Source: Tomitella fengzijianii
GTDB lineage: Bacteria; Actinomycetota; Actinomycetes; Mycobacteriales; Mycobacteriaceae
Assembly: GCF_007559025.1 (NCBI RefSeq)
Contig: NZ_CP041765.1
Span: forward strand, 1,298,679 to 1,362,678
Direction: 5' to 3'
DNA: 64,000 nucleotides
Shown here: positions 8,457-18,293 of the stretch, piece by piece
Position numbering within the stretch: position 1 is the first letter of the stretch
Layout: each line of letters starts with the position of its first letter
Position numbers and translations under genes: made by a program
The notes under the pieces: model-generated
Told to the model about the DNA's origin: nothing
What the model saw: the letters and a program-made list of their open reading frames with translations, nothing else
Databases searched by the model: none

Positions 8457-10844
8457 TCAGTCCGCCAACGATACCGACGTGATCCGGTGCAGTGAAAAAG
8501 CGTGGCGGGCGCCGGTGACGGTGTCGAGCGCCTCCAGGACGCCGCCGTTGAACGCGAGGGGCTCGACCAGGCGGTGGATGGCCGTGCCCTGGGCGTCCAC
8601 GTAACCCACCGTCACCGTCCGTCCCGTGCGCGTCGCGGTCTGCAGCAGGGAGACGGTGGCGGCGCCGCCGGCGCGCGTGCCGTCGGCGCGGACGGTGCGG
8701 GAGCCGGAGTTCTCCTCCGCCTTGTCGCCCGCCCGCATTCCGGCGACGATCGCGGCGAGATCGGCGTCGCCGAGGGCGGCGGGGCGGGGCCGGTGCACGT
8801 TCTGCCGTGTCCGGCGCGGGGTCGCCACCCGGGCGCCGCGCGGGCGCAGGTCCAGGACGCCGCCTTTCGCGTCCTCGCCGACCGCGGGAATGCCCGCACG
8901 GCGCAGCACCTCCATGAGGTCGGCCAGCTCCAGACCGCACACGGCGACGGTGGGGGCCAGCCGGCGAAGTCCCAGGTCCGGCAGCCGGGTGAGGACCTCG
9001 GACAGCAGGACTTCGTCCTCGCATCGGAGGAACGCGTTGGCGAAGCCGATACGCAGCCGGCCGTACCTGCGCGCCACGTCGTCGATCAGGTAGGTCAGGG
9101 CCTGCGGGACGGGGGTGCGCGATGCGCCGGCGAACAGCTCGTGCAGCTCGGACCCGCTCATCCCGGAGTCCAAGCCGGCGCGCAGGGAATCCTCGGTGAG
9201 CCGGTACACCGTGGCCGCTCCGGCGGACTCGACCTCCGCCACCCGCGAGATCGCGGCCGCGAGTTCCGGCACGAGTGGGCCGGGCGCGATCATCGTGAGG
9301 TCGGCCTGCAGCAGCACGTGGTCCACCGGTTCGGGCATGGCCGCCTGCATCGCCGCCGCCGCGGGATCGGCCCGCTCGTCGGTCCCGGCCTCCTCCGTAA
9401 GCCCGCGACCGGGGGCGGAGAGCGCCCCCTGCGCGACGACGCCCATGTCCTGCGCCTCTGCAAGGAGGTACTCGACGTAACCCAGCGGCATGCGTGCGTG
9501 GCGGCGGGGCCGCAGCCACCGCAGTGAGGCGAGCAGGTCGGCCGCGCCGATCCCGGTACCGGCCGGCTCGGCGGCCAGCCGCCCCAGCACCGCCTCGCGG
9601 TCGGCGACGACGCCGGGGGCGGTGAGCTCTGCGGCCAGCGCGGGCACCACCTTGTCCGCGGCATCGCGCGTGCCGATCTCCCAGATGCGCCGTGGCATCC
9701 GCAGCCAGGTCCGGGCCAGCACCGCCCACCGGGCGGCCGGTTCCAGGCTCAGCCACGCGTCGATCTCCGTGGACGGCGCCCAGTAGGAGTCCGCGGCGTC
9801 GTGCTCCGGGACGGGGTCGGGCAGGCCGGAGCGGATGAGGTCTGCGCGCGCGAGGACCTCCAGCAGGAATCCGATGCGCCGTTCAGCAAGCGAGAGCTCC
9901 TTGGCCAGCCGACGGATCTCCCGCACCCCCACCCCGCCGCTGCGCAGCACGGGCACGGGGTGAGCGCCCAGCGAGTCGAGGACGGCGCCCGCGTGCCTGA
10001 GCAGCTCCGCGGCCTCGCCGGCCGCGGTGGCATCGACGGTGGCGGGATCGTGCACCGTCGGCGACATCGGGGGAGGGGTGAGCCGCACCTGCGCGGCGGC
10101 CAGGGATCCGGCCGCGGAGCGGACGGCATCGGGCAGCCGGACGGTGTGCTCGTCGACCTTCTCGAGCAGGCCGGCGCGGATGAGGCGCTGCACGGGGCTC
10201 GTCTGCGGGGCGTCGTGCGCGGCGGCACGGGTCCTGCCGAGTCCGCCTCCGGCGAGCAGCGCATCCACCATGGACCGTTCGTCGTCAGGCAGCGATTCCA
10301 GCCGGGCGGTCATCCCGTCGGGAGCCGCTGCGGTGCCGCCTCCTGCGCTGTCACCCCCGTCGCCCCGGTGCGCGGTGCCGTGGTCCACGATGCCGGCCTT
10401 GGCGAACGCGGCGGGCGGGGAGGGCAGGACCTCCCGTGCAGCCGGGGCCATCTCCAGGCCGTCATGCCCCCACACCAGTGCGGCGGCGCGGAGCGCGCCC
10501 AGCGCACGATCCACGGCGCCGGGTCCGGCGGCCTCGTCGAGTGCGTCGTGCACGGCGTCGACGTGCACGGGGGCGGTGTCGGCATCGGCGTGGGCGAGCA
10601 CCCCCAGGACGGCCATCGCGAGCGTGTCGTGGTTCTCGGCCGCCCTGTGCACGGACATGCGCTGCGCGGCGCGGTCCGCCAGCACGGAGGTCGAGGCCGG
10701 GGGCGCGACGGCGAGGTCGGGGCGGAGCCGCACCAGCAGGGCGAGGTCGTCGTCCGTGCACCGCCGCAACCACTCGGCGAGCCCGATCCCGCCGCCGTCC
10801 GCGGCGTGGTCGGCTTCGGGGTCTGCTGCACTTTCTGTGGCCAT
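8457..10844 (-). CDS. Helicase-associated (XPB/Ssl2-like domain) protein, Rv0862c-like
   Basis: A 795-residue protein in the position and size of M. tuberculosis Rv0862c, which is annotated as containing an XPB-associated domain. The N-terminus ([27 protein letters not shown]) is the family's recognisable opening. Several winged-helix-like segments follow, and the part at about residues 500-610 ([22 protein letters not shown], then [21 protein letters not shown]) matches the helicase C-terminal-3-type domain found in XPB partners. No Walker motifs are visible, so it is not itself a helicase. It is likely co-transcribed with the XPB gene downstream and may act as its partner in repair. Loose Ala/Gly-rich linkers occur near residues 155-190. 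No clear ribosome site precedes the ATG at 10844. Confidence 0.8.
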   Translation of the reverse strand: MATESAADPEADHAADGGGIGLAEWLRRCTDDDLALLVRLRPDLAVAPPASTSVLADRAAQRMSVHRAAENHDTLAMAVLGVLAHADADTAPVHVDAVHDALDEAAGPGAVDRALGALRAAALVWGHDGLEMAPAAREVLPSPPAAFAKAGIVDHGTAHRGDGGDSAGGGTAAAPDGMTARLESLPDDERSMVDALLAGGGLGRTRAAAHDAPQTSPVQRLIRAGLLEKVDEHTVRLPDAVRSAAGSLAAAQVRLTPPPMSPTVHDPATVDATAAGEAAELLRHAGAVLDSLGAHPVPVLRSGGVGVREIRRLAKELSLAERRIGFLLEVLARADLIRSGLPDPVPEHDAADSYWAPSTEIDAWLSLEPAARWAVLARTWLRMPRRIWEIGTRDAADKVVPALAAELTAPGVVADREAVLGRLAAEPAGTGIGAADLLASLRWLRPRRHARMPLGYVEYLLAEAQDMGVVAQGALSAPGRGLTEEAGTDERADPAAAAMQAAMPEPVDHVLLQADLTMIAPGPLVPELAAAISRVAEVESAGAATVYRLTEDSLRAGLDSGMSGSELHELFAGASRTPVPQALTYLIDDVARRYGRLRIGFANAFLRCEDEVLLSEVLTRLPDLGLRRLAPTVAVCGLELADLMEVLRRAGIPAVGEDAKGGVLDLRPRGARVATPRRTRQNVHRPRPAALGDADLAAIVAGMRAGDKAEENSGSRTVRADGTRAGGAATVSLLQTATRTGRTVTVGYVDAQGTAIHRLVEPLAFNGGVLEALDTVTGARHAFSLHRITSVSLAD

Positions 10845-10893
10845 CGGGACCCAGGTTAGTGACCTGGGCTGGCCGATGTCGGCGGCGAGGTGT

Positions 10894-10899
10894 CAAAAT
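10894..10899 (+). promoter_or_regulatory. -10 hexamer CAAAAT, leaderless start
   Basis: CAAAAT fits the relaxed xAxxxT -10 pattern and ends 6 bases before the GTG at 10906. No ribosome site lies between them, suggesting that the transcript begins at the start codon. Confidence 0.5.
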
Positions 10900-10905
10900 G
10901 GGTCC

Positions 10906-11130
10906 GTGGCTGAGAATTCGGTGGCGGAGAACGCCCATAATGTCGAGATCGCTGTGTCCCATCACCGTCATGACTCGGGATGGCCGGAGCTTCCCGAGGG
11001 CGAGCACGCCGTGACGGAGCTGTCGTCCGCCCGTTCGGGCGGGCTGTCGCCGTTCGGTGAGGTCATCGAGCTTCCGCTGCCGGCGGAGGACCTGCCGTAC
11101 TTGCATCCGATCACGGTGCCGAACCGCTGA
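10906..11130 (+). CDS. Small conserved actinobacterial protein, Rv0863-like
   Basis: A 74-residue acidic protein with no membrane segment or known domain. It sits between the Rv0862c-like gene (divergent) and moaC, exactly where M. tuberculosis carries Rv0863. The C-terminal half ([27 protein letters not shown]) looks like a conserved tail. The start is GTG at 10906, six bases after a CAAAAT hexamer, so translation is probably leaderless; there is no ribosome site. Function is unknown. It is transcribed towards moaC, but a 103-bp gap holding a tandem repeat separates them, and moaC has its own strong ribosome site. Confidence 0.7.
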   Translation: MAENSVAENAHNVEIAVSHHRHDSGWPELPEGEHAVTELSSARSGGLSPFGEVIELPLPAEDLPYLHPITVPNR

Positions 11131-11131
11131 T

Positions 11132-11185
11132 CTTCCATTTACGGGGCGTCTTCCCCGTACGAGGAGTCTTCCACGTACCGGGCGC
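11132..11185. repeat. 18-bp imperfect tandem array, three units
   Basis: Three 18-bp units start with CTTCC and share the pattern CTTCCxxxTACxxGGxG (11132-11149, 11150-11167, 11168-11185). The array begins right after the stop of the Rv0863-like gene and ends about 50 bp before moaC. Confidence 0.85.
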
Positions 11186-11233
11186 CGGCACGGCGGCACC
11201 GCCATGCCGGCAGTGCACGCAGGAGGTTTCGCG

Positions 11234-11725
11234 ATGACCGCCGACGACGGGGCGCCCGCAGCGTTGACGCATGTCGACGAGGCGGGCCACGCCAGGATGG
11301 TCGACGTCGGCGGGAAGCCGTCGAGTGCCCGCCGCGCAGTCGCGGCGGGCACTTTCCGCACCACCGGGCAGGTGATCCGCCTGCTCGTGGACGGTGCGCT
11401 GCCGAAGGGCGACGCGCTCGCGACCGCCCGCATAGCCGGGATCATGGCGGCGAAGAAGACGCCGGAGCTGGTGCCGCTGTGCCATCCCATCGCCCTCTCG
11501 GGGGTCACGGTGGAGTTCGAGGTGGGGGAGGAGTCCGTCGGCGTGACGGCGACCGTCCGCACCACGGACCGCACCGGCGTCGAGATGGAGGCGCTCACCG
11601 CCGTGGCCGTGGCGGGCCTCACGCTGCACGACATGGTCAAGGCGGTCGACCCCGCCGCGGCGATGGACGACGTGCGCGTGCTCGCGAAGGACGGCGGCAA
11701 GACCGGCGAATGGCGTCGGCCGTGA
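11234..11725 (+). CDS. moaC: Cyclic pyranopterin monophosphate synthase MoaC
   Basis: A 163-residue enzyme that converts the 3',8-cyclo-GTP made by MoaA into cyclic pyranopterin monophosphate, the first pterin intermediate of molybdenum cofactor. Conserved features are [18 protein letters not shown] near the N-terminus, the active-site segment [13 protein letters not shown] and the C-terminal [23 protein letters not shown] with its catalytic Lys and Asp. The start at 11234 has AGGAGG eight bases upstream. It opens a tight cluster with mog and moaE on the same strand, matching M. tuberculosis moaC2-mog-moaE2. Confidence 0.95.
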   Translation: MTADDGAPAALTHVDEAGHARMVDVGGKPSSARRAVAAGTFRTTGQVIRLLVDGALPKGDALATARIAGIMAAKKTPELVPLCHPIALSGVTVEFEVGEESVGVTATVRTTDRTGVEMEALTAVAVAGLTLHDMVKAVDPAAAMDDVRVLAKDGGKTGEWRRP

Positions 11726-11754
11726 CAGCGCAGGACGGTCGCGGGAGGACAGAC

Positions 11755-12231
11755 GTGGCCGCGCGGACCGCGGTCGTCATCGTGGCGTCGACGCGCGCGG
11801 CCGGCGGCGTCTACCCGGATCGTGCGGGGCCGGTGGCGGTGGACTGGCTGCGTGCGCGCGGATACTCCGCCGCGGACGCGCGCGTGGTGCCCGACGGCGA
11901 CGCGGTGGGCGCGGCCCTGAGAGACGCGTTGCGGGCCCGCCCCGACGTCATCCTCACGTCCGGGGGCACGGGAATCTCCCCCACGGATCGGACACCGGAG
12001 CAGACGGCGCCCCTGCTGGAAAGGACCGTGCCGGGCCTGGCGGACGCGATCCGCGACGCCGGCGCGCCGCAGGTGCCGACCGCCGTGCTGTCGCGCGGCG
12101 TGGCGGGAGTGGCCGGACGCACCCTGGTGGTGAACCTGCCCGGTTCGTCCGGGGGCGTGCGCGACGGCCTCGGCGTGCTCGACGGGGTGCTCGACCACGC
12201 CGTCGAGCAATTGCGGGGAGGGGACCACTGA
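11755..12231 (+). CDS. mog: Molybdopterin adenylyltransferase (MogA/MoaB family)
   Basis: A 158-residue protein that adenylylates molybdopterin before molybdate insertion. The MPT-binding fold shows the [15 protein letters not shown] loop and the [11 protein letters not shown] segment typical of MogA/MoaB. GTG at 11755 is preferred because GGGAGG lies six bases upstream and the protein then begins at the first strand ([12 protein letters not shown]). Earlier in-frame starts at 11710 and 11722 overlap or abut the moaC end. The stop overlaps the moaE start by one base (TGATG), so the two are translationally coupled. Confidence 0.92.
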   Translation: MAARTAVVIVASTRAAGGVYPDRAGPVAVDWLRARGYSAADARVVPDGDAVGAALRDALRARPDVILTSGGTGISPTDRTPEQTAPLLERTVPGLADAIRDAGAPQVPTAVLSRGVAGVAGRTLVVNLPGSSGGVRDGLGVLDGVLDHAVEQLRGGDH

Positions 12232-12689
12232 TGGCCGGGCACGGGCCGGATACTGCGGGCGTGACGGCGGAGGTGCGCCGCGCGGAGGTCTCCGCCGCGC
12301 GGATCACGCTCCGCGGCCACGAGGACCACGTCGCGCACCACTCCGCCGGCGCGGTCGTGGGGTTCTGCGGCGTCGTCCGCGACCACGACGGGGGGCGCGG
12401 CGTGCTCCGGCTCCACTACACCGCGCATCCCAGCGCACAGGACGTGCTGGCGCGCGTGGCGCAGGAGATCTCCGAGGCGCATCCGGGAGTCCGGGCCATC
12501 GCAGTGAGCCACCGCGTAGGCGACCTCGAGATCGGCGACGAGGCCCTCGTGGCCGCAGTCGCCGCGGACCACCGGCACGAGGCGTTCGCGGCCTGCTCCG
12601 CGCTCGTGGAGGCGGTCAAGGAGCAGCTTCCGGTGTGGAAGCACCAGTTCTTCTCCGACGGCACCGACGAATGGGTGGGCTGCGCGTAG
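12231..12689 (+). CDS. moaE: Molybdopterin synthase catalytic subunit MoaE
   Basis: A 152-residue large subunit of molybdopterin synthase, which adds two sulfurs carried by thiocarboxylated MoaD to cyclic pyranopterin monophosphate. Family hallmarks are [52 protein letters not shown] and the C-terminal [21 protein letters not shown] with the active-site Lys pair. Translation is coupled to mog by a one-base overlap. It is the last gene of the plus-strand cluster and is followed by a 20-bp-arm hairpin. MoaD, its partner, lies 1.3 kb away on the other strand. Confidence 0.95.
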   Translation: MAGHGPDTAGVTAEVRRAEVSAARITLRGHEDHVAHHSAGAVVGFCGVVRDHDGGRGVLRLHYTAHPSAQDVLARVAQEISEAHPGVRAIAVSHRVGDLEIGDEALVAAVAADHRHEAFAACSALVEAVKEQLPVWKHQFFSDGTDEWVGCA

Positions 12690-12750
12690 AGGTGGCGCGG
12701 GCGCGGCGTGCACATGCGGTGCCCGGCCCTTCGAACGGCCGGAGGAATGG

Positions 12751-12793
12751 GAAAGGTCCGGTCCGCACCGTGTCGGTGCGGACCGGACCTTTC
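12751..12793. terminator. Bidirectional terminator between moaE and rpfA
   Basis: Two perfectly complementary 20-base arms (12751-12770 and 12774-12793) surround a TGT loop. They sit between the convergent moaE stop (12689) and rpfA stop (12816). The arm carries the repeated word GGTCCGGTCC. Confidence 0.9.
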
Positions 12794-12815
12794 GCTGTGC
12801 TCTGCCGGGCGGGTG

Positions 12816-13720
<905 letters not shown>

Positions 13721-14020
13721 GGGCCGGATCGGCCGAGTCATCGACCGCGGACGACGCTATCCGTTACGGGACCGTGAGTCACGCTTGTCTCCGTCGCGGG
13801 CGCTTGATAGTCCATAACTGGCCTTCATTGCAAATCTTCGCCGTTGTTGCAGGTGACAGCCTTGTGTTACCTAACGATGCGGGGTCGTTACCCTACCGTG
13901 ACGTGATGCACGTCACTTCTGGTCAAGGATTGCGGCTTGTTCGGGTGTGTCGTGGTCGACGTGCTCCACTCTTGACGGGAGCCGGGCCCGCGACCAGCGC
14001 CGACCCGTCGGCGCCGGCTC
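13721..14020. promoter_or_regulatory. rpfA promoter region (no gene)
   Basis: About 300 bp between the riboswitch and moaD without any plausible gene. It is less GC-rich than its surroundings (TTGCAAAT, TAACGATG, GTGTTACC words) and holds a CRP-like palindrome at 13898-13917. I could not place a single -10/-35 pair with confidence. Confidence 0.6.
13902..13917 (-). promoter_or_regulatory. CRP (Rv3676)-like operator upstream of rpfA
   Basis: CGTGA-TGCACG-TCACT matches the TGTGA-N6-TCACA CRP pattern at 8 of 10 positions. It is embedded in a longer perfect dyad, GTGACGTG-ATG-CACGTCAC (13898-13916). M. tuberculosis rpfA is a known target of the cAMP receptor protein, so direct cAMP control here is a reasonable inference. 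Confidence 0.6.
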
Positions 14021-14290
14021 TCAGCCGCCCGCGAAAGGCGGGAGGATGTCCAGCGTCCCGCCCTCCGGCGGGAGGTGCAGCGGGGCGTGCCGGTCGCGCA
14101 CGGCGACGCCGCCCCACAGGAACGAGCAGCGGTTCAGGACCTCCGAGACCGCGGGGCGCACGGCGGCGAGGTGCTCCAGCACGCCGTCGAGGCTCGGGGA
14201 GGGGGAGGGGCTGGTGATGAGCTCCTCATCGCGGCCCGCGGCAGAGGCCGCCCCCGCGAAGTATCGGATGGAGATGGTCGGGGCGCTCAC
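14021..14290 (-). CDS. moaD: Molybdopterin synthase sulfur carrier subunit MoaD
   Basis: An 89-residue ubiquitin-fold protein that carries sulfur as a C-terminal thiocarboxylate for MoaE. It begins with the strand TISIRYFAGAASAAG and ends in the obligatory di-glycine (DILPPFAGG). The start is GTG at 14290 with AAAGG about 10 bases upstream. It lies 135 bp downstream of moaA on the same strand, as in M. tuberculosis moaD2-moaA2. No separate adenylating enzyme (MoeB) is present in the window. Confidence 0.93.
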   Translation of the reverse strand: MSAPTISIRYFAGAASAAGRDEELITSPSPSPSLDGVLEHLAAVRPAVSEVLNRCSFLWGGVAVRDRHAPLHLPPEGGTLDILPPFAGG

Positions 14291-14425
14291 AGGCGTCGCC
14301 TTTCTGTCAGGGCACGTTCGGCAGGGATTCTCCCGGCGTGTCCGGAAGGGGGCCGCGTTGCGCTCTCAGCGTGCTCTGAAGGCCGGTGGCGGGATGGCGC
14401 GTGCGCATACCCGCCCTCGGGCGTA

Positions 14426-15508
14426 TCAGCCGCCGATGGCGCTCATCGGACGGTCGGGCTGGTGGAAGCCGGGCGAGCCGATGCCGTGGCCGGCCTTCTT
14501 CGCCCACATGGCCGCACGCCAGCGGCGGGCTATGGCGTCGTCGTCCGCGCCGCCGCGCAACAGCGCGCGCAGGTCGGATTCCTCGCGTGCGAAAAGACAG
14601 TTGCGCACCTGGCCGTCGGCGGTGAGCCGGGTCCGGTCGCACGCGGCGCAGAACGGCTCGGTCACCGAGGCGATGATGCCGACGGTGGCCGGGCCGCCGT
14701 CGACCAGCCAGCGTTGGGCCGGTGCGGAACCTCTGTGCGCCGGGTCGGGGGTGAGCCGGAAACTCGCCCCCAGCACTTCGCGGGTCTGTTGCGCCGTCAC
14801 CATCGTCGAGCGGCGCCAGTCGTGGCCCGCGTCGAGTGGCATCTGCTCGATGATCCGCAGCTCGTAGCCGTGCTCCAGGCAGAACTCCAGCAGCGCGGGA
14901 GCGTCCTCGGCGTTGAGGTCCGGCTTGAGGACGGCGTTGACCTTGACCGGCGTCAGGCCGGCGTCGTGCGCCGCCTGCAGGCCCGCGAGGGCGTCGTCCA
15001 GGCGGTCGCGCCGGGTGATGGCCGCGTACTCCGTGGGGTCGACGGTGTCCAGCGACACGTTCACCCGGTCGAGTCCGGCGTCGGCGAGTGCCTGGGCCTT
15101 GCGTGCAAGGCCCAGGCCGTTCGTTGTCAGGGCCAGGCCGGGGCGCGGGTCCAGAGCCGACGCGGCGGCGATGATGTCGACGATGTCCCGCCGCAGCAGC
15201 GGCTCCCCGCCGGTGAACCGGATCCGGGTGACGCCGAGGTCCCGGGTGCCGATGCGCAACAGCCGCGTGATCTCGTCCGCGGTGAGGAGCTCGTCCGTCG
15301 GCAGCCATTCGAGCCCCTCGGCCGGCATGCAATATGTGCACCGGAGATTGCAGCGGTCGGTGAGCGAGACGCGCAGGTCGGTGGCGACCCGCCCGAAGGT
15401 GTCCGACAGCGGGCCGCGGGCGAACCGCGCGTCGGCTTCGTCGATCCCCGCCGGGCCGTGCGCGGCAGCTTCGCCCATGGCCGGCAGCCCCAGGTTGACC
15501 GCTGTCAT
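14426..15508 (-). CDS. moaA: GTP 3',8-cyclase MoaA (radical SAM)
   Basis: A 360-residue radical SAM enzyme that rearranges GTP to 3',8-cyclo-GTP, the first step of molybdopterin synthesis. The N-terminal [4Fe-4S] cluster motif is C53-X3-C57-X2-C60 (TDRCNLRCTYCMP). The SAM-binding GGEPLLR follows, and the C-terminal cluster is EPFCAACDRTRL...VRNC. The protein ends in the Gly-Gly tail needed for catalysis (MSAIGG). The N-terminal 30 residues before the fold are variable. It is divergent from modB across 154 bp, so pterin synthesis and molybdate uptake may share regulation. Confidence 0.95.
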   Translation of the reverse strand: MTAVNLGLPAMGEAAAHGPAGIDEADARFARGPLSDTFGRVATDLRVSLTDRCNLRCTYCMPAEGLEWLPTDELLTADEITRLLRIGTRDLGVTRIRFTGGEPLLRRDIVDIIAAASALDPRPGLALTTNGLGLARKAQALADAGLDRVNVSLDTVDPTEYAAITRRDRLDDALAGLQAAHDAGLTPVKVNAVLKPDLNAEDAPALLEFCLEHGYELRIIEQMPLDAGHDWRRSTMVTAQQTREVLGASFRLTPDPAHRGSAPAQRWLVDGGPATVGIIASVTEPFCAACDRTRLTADGQVRNCLFAREESDLRALLRGGADDDAIARRWRAAMWAKKAGHGIGSPGFHQPDRPMSAIGG

Positions 15509-15650
15509 GCCACCACCCTATCCGTCTGCGGCGCCACGTCGACCTGTGAACCGTGGATAAGCCGCCCTGCGCACGACGGTGGGCGGCGACTGTGCATGCG
15601 CATCGCCGAAGGGAACGCAAATGCGGTCATGCGAGGAGGAAAAAGGCGCA

Positions 15651-15656
15651 TATGAT
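15651..15656 (+). promoter_or_regulatory. -10 hexamer TATGAT of modB, leaderless start
   Basis: TATGAT ends exactly 6 bases before the modB ATG at 15663. The only purine-rich element, AGGAGGA at 15634-15640, is too far upstream to serve that ATG. Confidence 0.6.
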
Positions 15657-15662
15657 GTTCCA

Positions 15663-16562
15663 ATGTTGCGGACGCGGACCGGAACCCTGCGGCGGAACCA
15701 CGTGGCAGCGCCCGGATGGCTTCTCCTGCCCGCCGCGATCGGGGTCATCGTCATCGGTCTGCCCATCGTGGGACTCGCGGCGACGGTGCCGTGGGGCCGC
15801 TTCCTGGGCCTGATCTCATCGCCGTCGTCCCTGACCGCGCTGCGCCTGAGCCTGCAGACCGCCGCGGCGGCGACGGTGATCGTGGTGATCCTGGGCGTGC
15901 CGATCGCGATACTCCTGGCGCGATCCGAAGGGCGCTGGGCGCGGCCGGTGCGGGCCGTGGTGCTCGTGCCCCTCGTTCTTCCGCCGGTGGTGGGCGGCCT
16001 CGCCCTGCTCTACACCTTCGGCCGGGGCGGGATCGCCGGCGCGCGGTTGCAGGCGCTGGGCATCGACATCGCCTTCTCCACCACCGCGGTGGTCCTGGCC
16101 CAGGTGTTCGTGTCGCTGCCGTTCCTGGTGCTGAGTCTGGAAGGGGCGCTCCGGGGAATGGACACGCGCTACGAGGCCGTCGCGTCGACGCTGGGAGCGC
16201 GCCCGGTCCGGGTCCTCCGCAAGGTCACGCTGCCGATGGTGATGCCGGGCCTGGTCTCCGGCGTGGTGCTGGCGTTCGCGCGGTCGCTGGGGGAGTTCGG
16301 TGCGACGATCACCTTCGCGGGCAGCCTGCAGGGCCGCACCCGTACGCTGCCACTGGAGATCTACCTGCAGCGTGTGGACGATCCGGACGCGGCAGTGGCG
16401 CTGTCCATGGTGCTCATCGTCGTGGCGGTGGTCGTGGTGGTCGCCATCCACGGACGGGGCGCCCGGTCGCGCGGACCACGAGGGCGGAAAGGTCCGGAGT
16501 GGAACGGTCCGGGGCGAGGTGGGCCTGTGCGGGGCGGGGCCCGTGAGGAGTTGGTCGTGTGA
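15663..16562 (+). CDS. modB: Molybdate ABC transporter permease ModB
   Basis: A 299-residue inner-membrane permease with about six hydrophobic segments, starting at [24 protein letters not shown]. The EAA loop that contacts ModC is clear ([28 protein letters not shown]), and the following [11 protein letters not shown] is typical of ModB/CysT-type permeases. The ATG at 15663 is six bases after TATGAT, suggesting a leaderless message; an in-frame ATG at 15621 is possible. The last 40 residues are Arg/Gly/Pro-rich, unlike usual ModB tails, and are encoded by a 15-bp periodic repeat. The stop overlaps the modC start by one base. No periplasmic binding protein gene (modA) adjoins. Sulfate-type specificity cannot be fully excluded, but the Mop/TOBE-bearing partner and moa neighbours favour molybdate. 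Confidence 0.87.
   Translation: MLRTRTGTLRRNHVAAPGWLLLPAAIGVIVIGLPIVGLAATVPWGRFLGLISSPSSLTALRLSLQTAAAATVIVVILGVPIAILLARSEGRWARPVRAVVLVPLVLPPVVGGLALLYTFGRGGIAGARLQALGIDIAFSTTAVVLAQVFVSLPFLVLSLEGALRGMDTRYEAVASTLGARPVRVLRKVTLPMVMPGLVSGVVLAFARSLGEFGATITFAGSLQGRTRTLPLEIYLQRVDDPDAAVALSMVLIVVAVVVVVAIHGRGARSRGPRGRKGPEWNGPGRGGPVRGGAREELVV
16480..16539 (+). repeat. 15-bp periodic repeat in the modB 3' end
   Basis: Four 15-base blocks (from 16480, 16495, 16510 and 16525) share a decaying G-rich pattern; the best pair is GGAAAGGTC / GGAACGGTC. It encodes the unusual Gly/Pro/Arg tail of ModB. Confidence 0.6.
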
Positions 16563-17878
16563 TGAACGACGGGAGTGTGCGCGTGTCCGGAATCGATGAG
16601 GACGCCGGTGACCGCGGTGCCGCCGACGGCGCGCCGTGGCTGTCGATCGACGCGACGGTGATCGAGCGGGGGTTCGCGGTGTCCATGCGCCTCGCCCCGG
16701 GGGAGGTGGTCGCGGTCCTCGGTCCCAACGGGGCCGGAAAGTCGACGCTGCTGTCGGTGATCGCGGGCCTGGTCCGGCCCGACGCCGGCCACGTCCGCGC
16801 CGGCGAGCGCATGCTGCTCGACACGGACGCCGGCACGGACGTCCCGGTGGCCCGGCGCAGGGTGGGGCTGCTGGCGCAGGACGCGCTGTTGTTCGGCAGC
16901 CTCTCGGTGGCGGAGAACGTCGAGTTCGGGCCGCGCAGCCAGGGCGTGGGCAGGCAGGAGTCCTCCGAGACGGCGCGCCGCTGGCTTGCGGAGGTCGGTG
17001 CCGGTGACCTGGCGGAGCGCAAGCCGCGGAAGCTCTCGGGCGGCCAGGCGCAACGCGTCGCGATCGCGCGGGCGCTGGCCGCGGGCCCGGAGGTGCTGCT
17101 GCTGGACGAGCCGATGGGTTCCCTCGACGTGGCCGTCGCCGCGCAGGTCCGCTCGATGCTGCGTCGTGTCCTGCGCGACCGCGCGGCGGCGACGGACGGG
17201 CGCAGCGCGGCGGTGATCGTCACGCATGACCTGGTGGACGCGCTGACGCTGGCGGACAGGATCATCGTGCTCGACAACGGGTCGGTCGTCGACGACGGGC
17301 CCGTCGAGCGGGTGCTGCGGTCGCCGCGGAGCCCGTTCGCGGCCGACCTCGCCGGTACGAACATGGTGTCGGGGCGGGCGGTCGCCGCTGTCGACGTCGC
17401 CATGGAGCCGGACGGGGCCGGTTCCGGGGGGCGCGGCGGCCGGCGGTGGCGCCGGGAACGTGCCGCCAAGGCGCCGGCCGCCGGCGGGGCCGCGGTGGGA
17501 ATGGCTGCCGGGGGCTTCGCGGTGGAAGGCGACGCGCCGTCGTCGTCCGCGGCGATCCGCACCGTCTCGGGCGCCCAGGTGTCGGGCGGTACGCTGCACC
17601 GGCTGGTCGAGGACGAACCCGCGGTGGCGGTGTTCTCACCCCGCGCGGTGGCGGTGTACCGCACGGCCCCGCACGGTAGTCCGCGCAACGTGTTCCGCGT
17701 TCGGGCGACGGCGGTGGAGGCGCGCGGGGATGCCATCCGCGTCCGGGCGGCCGATGATGCGGGCACTTCGCTGATGGCCGAGATGACCACCACCGCAGCA
17801 CGAGAGTTGGGCATCGCGGCCGGCGACGAGGCGGTGTTCGTCGTCAAGGCGTCGGAAGTGCGGGTCTACCCCGGCTAG
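16562..17878 (+). CDS. modC: Molybdate ABC transporter ATP-binding protein ModC with TOBE/Mop domain
   Basis: A 438-residue ATPase that powers ModB. Walker A is GPNGAGKST (about 54-62), the ABC signature LSGGQAQR lies near 158, Walker B VLLLDEPMGSLD near 178 and the H-loop in IVTHDLVDAL. A C-terminal TOBE/Mop-like domain (about 345-438, VFRVRATAVEARGDAIRVRA to VVKASEVRVYPG) is expected to bind molybdate and sense its level. Between them, residues about 275-335 form a Gly/Ala/Arg-rich insertion (GGRGGRRWRRERAAKAPAAGG) not usual in ModC. Its ATG overlaps the modB stop (TGATG), so translation is coupled. No modA lies downstream. Confidence 0.9.
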   Translation: MNDGSVRVSGIDEDAGDRGAADGAPWLSIDATVIERGFAVSMRLAPGEVVAVLGPNGAGKSTLLSVIAGLVRPDAGHVRAGERMLLDTDAGTDVPVARRRVGLLAQDALLFGSLSVAENVEFGPRSQGVGRQESSETARRWLAEVGAGDLAERKPRKLSGGQAQRVAIARALAAGPEVLLLDEPMGSLDVAVAAQVRSMLRRVLRDRAAATDGRSAAVIVTHDLVDALTLADRIIVLDNGSVVDDGPVERVLRSPRSPFAADLAGTNMVSGRAVAAVDVAMEPDGAGSGGRGGRRWRRERAAKAPAAGGAAVGMAAGGFAVEGDAPSSSAAIRTVSGAQVSGGTLHRLVEDEPAVAVFSPRAVAVYRTAPHGSPRNVFRVRATAVEARGDAIRVRAADDAGTSLMAEMTTTAARELGIAAGDEAVFVVKASEVRVYPG

Positions 17879-17926
17879 CCGCACTGCCCGGGGACCTGGC
17901 CGTATCACCCGCGGGCTTTGCGCGCC

Positions 17927-17986
17927 GGCACCCTCCGGACAGGCATTCTCCGCACAGGGAACTTGCGCAAGTGGAGTTTGTGCAGG
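17927..17986. repeat. 15-bp decaying tandem array downstream of modC
   Basis: Four 15-base units start at 17927, 17942, 17957 and 17972; the first two are GGCACCCTCCGGACA and GGCATTCTCCGCACA. They fill most of the 117-bp gap between the convergent modC and small membrane-protein genes. Confidence 0.7.
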
Positions 17987-17995
17987 GGACGCGGA

Positions 17996-18280
17996 TCAGG
18001 CGCGTTCTCGTCGGCCGGAGACGAGCGCGCCGGCCACGCCGACGATCATGCCGAGCGGACACAGCATCGCGGCGAAGTAGAAGTACGTGCTCAGGTGCGC
18101 GTTGAAGACCGGCGCCGCGAACGAGATCGCGATCGCGACCAGGCCCACGGCGAACAGCACGATGCCGAGCCGGATGATCGCGGTCGAGACCGGGTGGCCT
18201 GCGCCGGCGGCCTGGCGCGCCGTGGCTCCGGACTCCGGTGCCCGCTCTGCTGTGATGGGGGGTGTCGGTGCGTCGTTCAC
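17996..18280 (-). CDS. Small two-TM membrane protein (position of Rv0870c)
   Basis: A 94-residue protein with a polar N-terminus of about 30 residues, two hydrophobic segments (STAIIRLGIVLFAVGLVAIAISFAA and STYFYFAAMLCPLGMIVGVAGALV) and a short basic tail (SGRRERA). I do not recognise a named family. It lies between moaA/modBC and cspB, where M. tuberculosis has the membrane protein Rv0870c, but similarity beyond position was not tested. The start is GTG at 18280, 7 bases after TACCGT, with no ribosome site. Confidence 0.65.
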   Translation of the reverse strand: MNDAPTPPITAERAPESGATARQAAGAGHPVSTAIIRLGIVLFAVGLVAIAISFAAPVFNAHLSTYFYFAAMLCPLGMIVGVAGALVSGRRERA

Positions 18281-18287
18281 CTGTACC

Positions 18288-18293
18288 ACGGTA
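18288..18293 (-). promoter_or_regulatory. -10 hexamer TACCGT, leaderless start
   Basis: TACCGT (minus strand) ends 7 bases before the GTG at 18280, and no ribosome site intervenes. It fits the TAxxxT -10 consensus. Confidence 0.5.
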
